Positions 7,124 to 13,511 of a DNA stretch of 13,992 bases are shown here, piece after piece. The notes under the pieces are model-generated. The model worked only from the letters and a program-made list of their open reading frames with translations, was not told where the DNA came from and searched no databases. Where the stretch lies: assembly GCA_913030785.1 (NCBI GenBank), contig CAJWER010000064.1:1-13992 (forward strand), given 5' to 3'. This DNA comes from an uncultured Chloroflexota bacterium (GTDB taxonomy: Bacteria; Chloroflexota; Dehalococcoidia; Lucifugimonadales; CAJWER01). Position numbers and translations under genes: made by a program. How positions within the stretch are numbered: position 1 is the stretch's first letter; every line of letters starts with the position of its first letter.

Positions 7124-7729
7124 ATGCTCGAATCTCCAATGGCCGCCGTGCGTGAGGCTCTCTCCGCTGTGGACCGGCAAGTTGTCTCCGACCCCTCTCT
7201 TATCCAGGCTGCTGTCATGGTATTGCTGTACCTGAGAGAAGGGGAGTACCACATCCTTCTCAACAAGCGCAGCGCCACGGTCGAAGACCACAAGGGCGAA
7301 ATGGCGTTTCCGGGCGGCAGAATCGAGCCCACAGACGCATCGCCTGAGGAAGCAGCGCTGCGAGAGACCTTCGAGGAGATGGGGGTGCGTCCAGAGGACG
7401 TGGGTGTGCTCGGGCCGCTCGGCGGAGTGACGACCCCCTCCGGATACTTCGTAAACCCATTTGTCGGCACGATACCTGGCGCCTACCGCTTTACGCGGAG
7501 CGCCAGCGAGGTAGCCGAGGTCGTCGAGGTGCCCCTTTCGACACTCGTCGAAGAGGGGACCGTGCCGATGGATGTATTGTTCGGCGACGGCCGTACAAGG
7601 GAATTTGATGTCTACCTGTACGAAGGGCATGTTATATTTGGAGCCACTGCCAGGATCCTTGGCGACCTGTTGAGGGTTCTAGAGCGAGTTCCGGACGAGG
7701 AGGCCCCGTGGAGGAGCGGACGAAGCTGA
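7124..7729 (+). CDS. Nudix hydrolase, CoA pyrophosphatase (NudL/NUDT7-8) type
   Basis: A 201-residue Nudix protein. LLNKRSATVEDHKGEMAFPG (starting near residue 45) is the CoA-pyrophosphatase signature (LLxxRSxxxxxHxGxxxFPGG). It runs into the Nudix box GGRIEPTDASPEEAALRETF and EEMGV, which carries the REx2EE metal ligands and lines up closely with the E. coli NudL box as I recall it. The expected reaction is cleavage of CoA or acyl-CoA to 3',5'-ADP and (acyl-)phosphopantetheine, with Mg or Mn. The start could be 7124 or the ATG at 7139; neither has a strong ribosome site. The last 22 bases overlap the next gene, whose Shine-Dalgarno lies inside this one, so the two are probably translated together. 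Insertion of a Nudix gene between a CbbQ-type ATPase and its VWA partner is unusual. Confidence 0.88.
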   Translation: MLESPMAAVREALSAVDRQVVSDPSLIQAAVMVLLYLREGEYHILLNKRSATVEDHKGEMAFPGGRIEPTDASPEEAALRETFEEMGVRPEDVGVLGPLGGVTTPSGYFVNPFVGTIPGAYRFTRSASEVAEVVEVPLSTLVEEGTVPMDVLFGDGRTREFDVYLYEGHVIFGATARILGDLLRVLERVPDEEAPWRSGRS

Positions 7730-10700
7730 CTGGCGAGCGCATTCGCTCGGCCCTTGGAAAGTACCCGCAGGCCGTATCCCTTCAATTCGACGAGTCGTGG
7801 GAGCGCCTGTCTTACGAACTGAACGGAGAGCAACTCGAACGCTGGGCTGAGACCGGGCTGCAGCTTGCCGATCAGACGGTGCGGTCCTGGGAGGCTGCCA
7901 ACCAGTACTTTCGTGTGAGCCCCAAGGTAGTTGGCGTTATGCCATTCAACTACTTCCTCCGCTGGATGGAATGCGGGCGCGAACTGTGTACAGAGGCACC
8001 GAGCCTCGCGGAGTGCTACTTCCAGGCCAGCCCTGGCGCGATGGGCCGCCTTCGGTCACGCCATATCGTCACCTGGGCAGATATGGGGCGAAGCCTGTAT
8101 AAGGGGACATGGAAGTCTAGCACGCTGGCCTGCAAGTTCTTCGAGGCCAGCCCCGATCTGCTTTCCAGCCTCACGGTTCCTGAACTGGAACAGTTCGTCA
8201 CGTTCCTCGACGGGCTGTCTCGACGTTCCTACGATATGGCAGTCGAGGTTCTGGCCCTGGGCAAGAAGGTGTTCCCGCTCCTTGGTGACGATAAGGGCAT
8301 GCTCATCGCCTTCGGATCTTCGATGGCAGACACGAGTTGGCGTAGTGTCAAGGGTCTTTTCGACGCCGCGAGCCGGTCTCTGCCAAACATTCGACCCGAG
8401 CAGCGCCTGCGATTCCTGGAACTGGCCCGTGGACTCCACCGCGCCGAACTCCAGAACGTGCCCGCAGCCATGGTGGACATGTCCGCCGCGCTAGGTCGGG
8501 TAGATGCGGAACACCACTCAGCAATATTGGGACTGGCCGAGTCGATGCTGAGCGCCTCCCCTGCCGCGGTACCTGAATTCGTCAAGAGCAGCCCCGGAGT
8601 CCTGGAACGGGTAACCCTGGGGCAATTGGAGAGTTGGCACCGCGTGGGCATGGGTATCCTGGCGGACAATGGCGACGGCGGCCTCGCATACTTCAGGGTC
8701 GAGTCGTCGCGGTCGCTTCGGGTCCTAGAATCGCTGTCATCCAGTGTCGAATTTGCGCGCATCAAGGACTTGATGGAGATGTACTGCCGGGCATTGGCAG
8801 GAGCAGACGTTGCACTCGCCGAGTCCGAAGAGCTGACCGAGAAAAACATCGGATGGGTGTCAAAAGAGGCGCCCACCACCGAGGGCACGACCGTGTTCGT
8901 GCCCTCCACGGCAGACCGCTATCCGACCAAGCCTGAGAATTTTTCGCTGTTCAAGGTCATCTCGACGCACCAGGTCGCGCACCTGGAGTTCGGAAGTTTT
9001 GAGTTCGAGTATGACAGGCCGTCTACCCTGTTCGAGGACTTGAGGCCCAGATTGGCGGAACAGCCCAAGACGATGTCCATGGCAGAAATAGTCGCTGAGA
9101 GTGAAGGCTCCGCTGAGCGTGGCTGGATCACCGACATGCAGAGGTTCTTCGATATCTTCGAGGAACGGAGTCTGGCACTCGACATCTTCACTGTCGTCGA
9201 GGATGCGAGGCTAGACACTAGAGTAATGATCGAGTACCCGGGCATCAAAGCGGGCTATCTTACGGTTCAGCGGGATGCAGTTCAGGGTCGTCCGCAGGTG
9301 AAGTCGTTGCCTGCTCGTGAGGCACTGGTCGAGTTCTTCGTGAGGGTCAGCCTGGGCCAGGTGAAAGGCCTACCGGTGCCCTCCGGTCACAAGGACGCCG
9401 CGACCAAAATAGCCAACATAGCCAGACGCGCTCAGGCCTTTGGGGCTCTCGTTGAGGATTCGGCCGAGGCCACGCTGCGGGTGTATGCCATTGTCTCCAA
9501 GGTCCCGAACGAGCAGGTTCCCGACGATGATTGGGAGAATCTGGACCTGCCGGATGAGGTTGAGTCGGGTGAGGAAGAATCGGACGAAGGAGCTGTGGAG
9601 CAACTCACCCAGGGTTCCGGTGATGGCGAATCCGGAGACGAAGAGGAGTACACGCCTAGCGAAGATGTGGACTACCGGGGCGACTTCAAGCCCGAGTTGG
9701 TCCAGATGCTGACCCAGCTTCGCATGCAAGAGGGCGACCAGGGCGCCGAGGCTGGGTCCGAGGCGATCACCCAAGAGATGGTCGAGGAGATGCTCCAGTC
9801 CAGCGCGGAAGTGAACACGCCCGACTCCGATGGGGCCGGGCAAGAGTCGATGGGGGCGTTCGCGGACAATCTTCTAAAAGAGGCTGGCCTTGGCCAGCCT
9901 CAGACCCCCGGTATGGGCCAGGGTCCCCTCGGCCATGTCAACGATGAAGGCGGTCCGCTCGACGCGACCGAGCCCCAGACGTTCGTCTACGACGAATGGG
10001 ATTTCCGCGCAGCTGACTATAAGCCGGACTGGTGCATTGTTCGACAGAAGACTATGGCCGAGGGAGACGCCGCATACTTCGGCGAGACGCTGCACAACTA
10101 CGGGCCTCTGGCAAGCCAGATACGGCGTCAGTTCGAGCTGCTTGTGCCTGAGTCATTCCGTAAGGTACGCAGGCTCGAGGATGGCGAGGAGATAGACATC
10201 GACGACGTGATCGAGGCGGTGATCGACGCCCGCACCGGGGCCGGGTCCAACGACAAGATCTACTGGAGGCGCAACAAGGTACAGCGTGATGTCGCTGTGG
10301 TGTTCCTGCTGGATACGAGCGCCTCGACGGCGGAGGCCATCGAGGAGTCTAAGAAGGTTGCCGACGACTGGGAAGCTCCCGAGGATCCGGTCGAGTACAT
10401 GGTGTGGTTGCGTGGGCGTCGCGGCGAAGGCATGCGTCGGTCATACAAACGGATCATCGACCTTGAGAAGGAGGCGGTGGTCCTGCTGATTCACGCCCTG
10501 GAGGCCACCGGAGATCTCTACGGGATCTACGGATTTTCGGGTTATGGCCGCGAGAACGTGGAGTTCTATACCGTTAAGGAGATCGACGAGGCGATGTCGG
10601 AGCGTGTGCAGCGGCGCATTGACCGCATCGCGCCCTTGCATGCCACCAGGATGGGCCCGGCCATTCGCCATGCCACGATGAAACTGGAGGCCCAGGATGC

Positions 10701-10974
10701 GCGGACTAAGCTGTTGTTCCTCATCAGCGATGGTCGTCCCCAGGATAGAGGATACAGCCGCGAGGGAGTCGAGAAGGAGTACGCGGTTCACGACACCAAG
10801 ATGGCTCTCGATGAGGCGAAAGAGAAGAATATCAACGCCTTCTGCTTAACGGTCGATAAGAACGGTCACGACTACCTCAAGACCATGACCCAGGACATGG
10901 GCTACGAGGTTCTGGATGACATCTACGAGCTGCCCCAGCGCCTGCTCTACCTCTATCGCCGCCTGACAATCTAA
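7708..10974 (+). CDS. CbbO/NorD-like giant VWA-domain protein, probable partner of the CbbQ-type ATPase
   Basis: A 1088-residue cytosolic protein without signal peptide or membrane segment. Residues 30-340 are alpha-helical, with loose repeats of the form WaexG..L....A..yF..SP, for example near 44-72, 85-109, 123-149 and 310-334. Residues 410-600 form a second domain with HQVAH (421-425) and VVEDARLD (496-503). Residues 600-760 are rich in D, E, G, Q and S and look like a flexible linker. From about 860 there is a VWA domain: VVFLLDTSAST with MIDAS D869-S871-S873, YGIYGFSGYGRENVEFY (938-954), TRMGPAIRHAT with Thr980, and LISDGRPQD with Asp1008. This part closely matches NorD/CbbO. GGAGG at 7699-7703 lies four bases before the GTG start. 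The likely role is an adaptor that binds a client and the ring ATPase; the client is unknown. Twofold longer than typical NorD, as I recall it. Confidence 0.88.
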   Translation: MEERTKLTGERIRSALGKYPQAVSLQFDESWERLSYELNGEQLERWAETGLQLADQTVRSWEAANQYFRVSPKVVGVMPFNYFLRWMECGRELCTEAPSLAECYFQASPGAMGRLRSRHIVTWADMGRSLYKGTWKSSTLACKFFEASPDLLSSLTVPELEQFVTFLDGLSRRSYDMAVEVLALGKKVFPLLGDDKGMLIAFGSSMADTSWRSVKGLFDAASRSLPNIRPEQRLRFLELARGLHRAELQNVPAAMVDMSAALGRVDAEHHSAILGLAESMLSASPAAVPEFVKSSPGVLERVTLGQLESWHRVGMGILADNGDGGLAYFRVESSRSLRVLESLSSSVEFARIKDLMEMYCRALAGADVALAESEELTEKNIGWVSKEAPTTEGTTVFVPSTADRYPTKPENFSLFKVISTHQVAHLEFGSFEFEYDRPSTLFEDLRPRLAEQPKTMSMAEIVAESEGSAERGWITDMQRFFDIFEERSLALDIFTVVEDARLDTRVMIEYPGIKAGYLTVQRDAVQGRPQVKSLPAREALVEFFVRVSLGQVKGLPVPSGHKDAATKIANIARRAQAFGALVEDSAEATLRVYAIVSKVPNEQVPDDDWENLDLPDEVESGEEESDEGAVEQLTQGSGDGESGDEEEYTPSEDVDYRGDFKPELVQMLTQLRMQEGDQGAEAGSEAITQEMVEEMLQSSAEVNTPDSDGAGQESMGAFADNLLKEAGLGQPQTPGMGQGPLGHVNDEGGPLDATEPQTFVYDEWDFRAADYKPDWCIVRQKTMAEGDAAYFGETLHNYGPLASQIRRQFELLVPESFRKVRRLEDGEEIDIDDVIEAVIDARTGAGSNDKIYWRRNKVQRDVAVVFLLDTSASTAEAIEESKKVADDWEAPEDPVEYMVWLRGRRGEGMRRSYKRIIDLEKEAVVLLIHALEATGDLYGIYGFSGYGRENVEFYTVKEIDEAMSERVQRRIDRIAPLHATRMGPAIRHATMKLEAQDARTKLLFLISDGRPQDRGYSREGVEKEYAVHDTKMALDEAKEKNINAFCLTVDKNGHDYLKTMTQDMGYEVLDDIYELPQRLLYLYRRLTI

Positions 10975-11142
10975 TCGTCGCTGCGCACGCTTAGTGCGGG
11001 TGGGGCTAGGGGCTTTGATCTCCATGTGGCTGCCGTCAGCGGGGTGTGCAGAGGGCACAGGCCCGTCGCCTGTCCTGAGCTTGCCGAAAGGGCGGGAGTG
11101 TGGGGCTGTCCCTCACATATATATTTTCTTTTATCTTTCGAT
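10975..11142. other. Intergenic stretch after the VWA gene
   Basis: No coding signal. It holds a weak hairpin (CGCAC-GCTTA-GTGCG, 10984-10998) without a T-tract, a G-rich run near 11000, the TCCTGAGCTTG repeat listed separately, and an AT-rich patch (about 11115-11145) that could be promoter DNA for the acetyltransferase gene, although I find no well-spaced -35/-10 pair. Confidence 0.4.
11069..11092. repeat. Dispersed TCCTGAGCTTG-type intergenic repeat
   Basis: CCTGTCCTGAGCTTGCCGAA (11069-11088) matches a short element that recurs between genes across many environmental bacteria, often as TTCGACAAGCTCAGGA on the other strand (recalled, not searched). A single, slightly degenerate copy is seen here. 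Confidence 0.55.
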
Positions 11143-11189
11143 AAATGGGAGAGAGAAATAGCCCCTGAGTATACTTCTCTCTCCCATTT
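11143..11189. promoter_or_regulatory. Perfect 15-bp inverted repeat adjoining a Shine-Dalgarno site
   Basis: AAATGGGAGAGAGAA (11143-11157) and its exact complement TTCTCTCTCCCATTT (11175-11189) enclose a 17-base loop. The next base begins GGAGG (11190-11194), the ribosome site of the acetyltransferase gene, four bases from its ATG. In RNA this is a very stable hairpin touching the ribosome site; in DNA it could be an operator or the remnant of a small palindromic repeat. There is no T-tract after it, so it is not a simple terminator. Confidence 0.75.
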
Positions 11190-11198
11190 GGAGGCCCG

Positions 11199-11763
11199 AT
11201 GTGTAATCGCAAACTCGACGACGATACGCTAATTCGAACGTACAACATCGATGACGCGCCCGCCCTCCACGAGGTATTGAAGCGCGAGCATGAGCAACCT
11301 CCTTGTCTGGATGCCCTGGCCGGACGCCGACAAAACCCTCGGCGACCGACGCGAGTTCATACGCGGCTGCATTCAGCATGAGGCAGACGGCGACGGCTTC
11401 CAGACGGCGATCTTCCATCGAGGCGAACTGGCCGGCAGCGTGGGTTTCCACGGCATAGACCGCGGCAACCTCAGCACCTCTATCGGTTACTGGCTCGCGG
11501 CAGGACACCAGGGCAAAGGGATCATGACTCGAGCGTGCGAGGCTCTGGTGGATCATGCCCTGTTAGATCTGAAGTTCAATCGCGTCGAGATCCGCTGCGC
11601 TACCGAGAACACTCGGAGCAGTGCGATTCCCGAGCGGCTCCGTTTCACGCGGGAAGGCGTGCTGAGGCAGGTACAGTTGCTCCACGACCGCTACGTCGAC
11701 CATGTCGTGTACTCCATACTGGTCGAGCAGTGGCGAGAAATTCGGCCAACCGAATGCACGTAG
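11199..11763 (+). pseudogene. RimJ/RimL-type GNAT acetyltransferase, frameshifted
   Basis: Two overlapping frames together make one GNAT protein. The first (from the ATG at 11199, GGAGG four bases upstream) gives the N-terminal strand and helix, LIRTYNIDDAPALHEVLKRE, then runs into unrelated sequence and stops at 11381. The second frame, readable from about 11290, gives WMPWPDADKTLGDRREFIRG, then GFHGIDRGNLSTSIGYWLA, the acetyl-CoA loop HQGKGIMTRAC, NRVEIRCATENTRS and HVVYSILVEQW, as in ribosomal-protein-type N-acetyltransferases. Dropping one base of the CCTCC at 11298-11302 would restore EHEQPLVWMPW, close to the family consensus. The rest of the second frame is undamaged, so this is either a recent mutation or a base-calling error. 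A short product from the ATG at 11290 would lack the first strand and helix. Confidence 0.75.
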
Positions 11764-11902
11764 CACCACCTTCTGCGCAGCCGGTCGTGTGGCCTTCTAT
11801 TGTCTGGCCCCCGGCAACGGTGTTACGCTTGTTCCTTGAACCTCGCGCGGACCGGATTGGCGCCGCGTTTTTCAAGCTAATATTGATAATGAGGCACCCC
11901 CT

Positions 11903-12331
11903 TTGCACCTGGTTGTTGACGGATACGGAGCAGACACGGCGAAGCTGCAGGATGAAGAGCTGGTCCGTACCTTCCTCGACGAGTACCCGGACGCCATCGG
12001 CATGACGAAAATGATTGCGCCCCAGGTCTACACCTACCACGGGCCAGTCGACGAGGACTGGGGCGTGTCCGGCTTCGTGCTCATCGCCGAGAGCCACATC
12101 AGCATCCACACCTTCCCCGATCGGGGCTACGTAAACATCGACATATTCTCCTGCAAGGACTTCAATACGAACGACGCGCTGGAGGACGTCAAGACGACCT
12201 TCGGGTTGCCCGAGGTCAAGGTGTGGCGGATGGACCGTGGGACCGAGTACTCCACACCTTCCGAGGCCCACACCGGGATGGTTCGGGAGCGCTCGTCGAT
12301 TGTTTCAGGCGGCGGACCTACCGATGGGTGA
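11903..12331 (+). CDS. speH: S-adenosylmethionine decarboxylase proenzyme (SpeH type)
   Basis: A 142-residue pyruvoyl-dependent decarboxylase that makes decarboxylated AdoMet, the aminopropyl donor for polyamine synthesis. The proenzyme should cut itself between Glu63 and Ser64 in IAESHISIHTFPDRGY, turning Ser64 into the pyruvoyl group. His69 and Cys84 (in FSCKDF) occupy the same relative positions as His68 and Cys83 of the Thermotoga maritima enzyme. Length fits the short bacterial class. The start is a TTG at 11903, with GAGG eight bases upstream (11891-11894); there is no in-frame ATG before it. The 3' end overlaps the ureohydrolase gene by 8 bases, so the two are translationally coupled. 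No spermidine synthase gene is in the window. Confidence 0.92.
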   Translation: MHLVVDGYGADTAKLQDEELVRTFLDEYPDAIGMTKMIAPQVYTYHGPVDEDWGVSGFVLIAESHISIHTFPDRGYVNIDIFSCKDFNTNDALEDVKTTFGLPEVKVWRMDRGTEYSTPSEAHTGMVRERSSIVSGGGPTDG

Positions 12332-13220
12332 GGCGGACAAAACGCCGCGCCACTGGGACACATTCCTTGACTCTCCCCACGACGCTCGGAGCCTTGACGA
12401 TGCCGGCGTCATCCTCCTTCCCGTGCCATACGACAGCACCACCTCGTACCGCACCGGATCGCGCTATGGACCGAAGGCGATCATCACTGCCTCAAGGCAA
12501 CTCGAGAACTACGACATCGAGCTGGATCGCGACATTTCCGAGGTCGGGATCTACACAGCCGCCGAGGTGGAGGCCGACGTCAGCGGTCCCGAGGCCATGG
12601 TGGGACGTATCGAGCATGTGGTACGACCCCTCGCCGAGACGGGCAAACTCGTAGGCCTGCTGGGCGGCGAACACACGGTCACCATAGGCGCTGTGAGGGC
12701 GTTTCGTGAGGTGTACGCCGATCTGTCGGTCCTGTACCTCGATGCCCACGCCGACCTCCGCGACCAGTACATGGGCAGCTCCTGGAGCCACGCCTGTGTC
12801 GCCAGGCGGGTCGCGGAATCGACTCCGCTGGTGGAGGTGGGAGTACGGAGCATGAGTGCCGAGGAGCACGTGTTCGCCGATAACAAGCCGGTGCCCATCT
12901 GGTACTGGCCCGCAGCCGGTGGCGACGTCCGAGACATCGCCACCTGGGCCCTGGAGGGCCTGTCGGAGACCGTTTATGTAAGCGTCGACCTCGACGTGCT
13001 GGACCCGTCGCTGATGGCTGCGGTGGGCACCCCGGAGCCGGGTGGCATGGGCTGGTCAGACGTGACCGCGCTGCTCAGGGCCGTGGCAGGGTCGCGCCGC
13101 ATCGTCGGCTTCGACATCACCGAGTTGAGCCCTCCGGAGGGCCCCGAGGCCTGCGCCTTCACCGCGGCCAAGCTCGCATACAAGCTAATCGGCTATACGA
13201 CGGAGGGCACGGCTACCTAA
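12324..13220 (+). CDS. speB: Agmatinase-family ureohydrolase
   Basis: A 298-residue binuclear-manganese ureohydrolase. GGEHTVT (residues 114-120) supplies His117, DAHADLRDQY (140-149) supplies Asp140, His142 and Asp144, and SVDLDVLDPS (220-229) supplies Asp222 and Asp224, so all six metal ligands are present. The expected reaction is agmatine to putrescine plus urea. Because the gene overlaps the AdoMet decarboxylase gene, the substrate could instead be N1-aminopropylagmatine, as in the Thermus route to spermidine; sequence alone does not decide. The frame is open back to 12237, but those codons lie within speH and match no family sequence. The ATG at 12324, in an ATGGGTGA overlap with the speH stop, gives a normal-length protein. 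Confidence 0.92.
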   Translation: MGEADKTPRHWDTFLDSPHDARSLDDAGVILLPVPYDSTTSYRTGSRYGPKAIITASRQLENYDIELDRDISEVGIYTAAEVEADVSGPEAMVGRIEHVVRPLAETGKLVGLLGGEHTVTIGAVRAFREVYADLSVLYLDAHADLRDQYMGSSWSHACVARRVAESTPLVEVGVRSMSAEEHVFADNKPVPIWYWPAAGGDVRDIATWALEGLSETVYVSVDLDVLDPSLMAAVGTPEPGGMGWSDVTALLRAVAGSRRIVGFDITELSPPEGPEACAFTAAKLAYKLIGYTTEGTAT

Positions 13221-13238
13221 CGTAGCCGCTCCAATAGA

Positions 13239-13267
13239 TTGACCGCCGTTCGGTCCCCGACTAGAAT
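13239..13267 (+). promoter_or_regulatory. Sigma70-type promoter of the tRNA-Thr gene
   Basis: TTGACC (13239-13244), a 17-base spacer and TAGAAT (13262-13267). Transcription would start near 13274, about 35 bases before the mature tRNA 5' end. The promoter sits directly after the ureohydrolase stop, so the tRNA gene has its own transcription unit. Confidence 0.65.
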
Positions 13268-13308
13268 ATAGTTCAGGCCATCGCACAAGGCGCAGCCTGT
13301 TTTGACAT

Positions 13309-13381
13309 GCCCCAGTGGCGCAACGGTAGCGCAGCCGATTTGTAATCGGCAGGTTAGCGGGTTCGAGTCCCCTCTGGGGCT
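13309..13381 (+). tRNA. tRNA-Thr, anticodon TGT
   Basis: The cloverleaf is readable: acceptor GCCCCAG/CTGGGGC, D arm GCGC/GCGC, anticodon arm GCCGA/TCGGC with loop TTTGTAA (anticodon TGT at 13341-13343, reading ACA), T loop TTCGAGT and discriminator T at 13381. CCA is not encoded. The T stem, GCGGG against CCCCT, has a C-C mismatch at its second pair and a G-T at its first. It is followed 16 bases later by a strong terminator, so this is a single-tRNA transcript. Confidence 0.95.
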
Positions 13382-13397
13382 GTCGCCTCGGCATCAC

Positions 13398-13433
13398 AAA
13401 AAGGGCCTCCCAGTTATCTGGGAGGCCCTTTTT
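13398..13433. terminator. Strong bidirectional intrinsic terminator
   Basis: AAAAAGGGCCTCCCAG (13398-13413), loop TTAT, then the exact complement CTGGGAGGCCCTTTTT (13418-13433). The GC-rich stem followed by a T run works for the tRNA-Thr transcript on the plus strand, and the A run makes it equally good for the minus-strand gene that ends at 13512. Confidence 0.95.
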
Positions 13434-13511
13434 GTTGCGGTTCGAAATCATTCTGCTGTCGCCCTGCTAGCTGACACGAGAGGTCTACTGCCATTTAGGC
13501 CGATCAACCCG

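Noticed and set aside
11297..11304. ACCTCCTT in the acetyltransferase gene, identical to the anti-Shine-Dalgarno sequence, as a self-sequestering partner of GGAGG at 11190
   Set aside because: Pairing is limited to five bases with no extension and lies over 100 bases away; the site is also where the frameshift falls, so base calls are uncertain.
11290..11310. Programmed +1 frameshift site in the acetyltransferase gene
   Set aside because: There is no slippery codon followed by a stop at the junction as in prfB; a mutation or base error is simpler.
13301..13306. TTTGACA-like bases just before the tRNA as a promoter -35
   Set aside because: They lie at the tRNA 5' end with no -10 downstream; the TTGACC-17-TAGAAT promoter upstream explains the gene.
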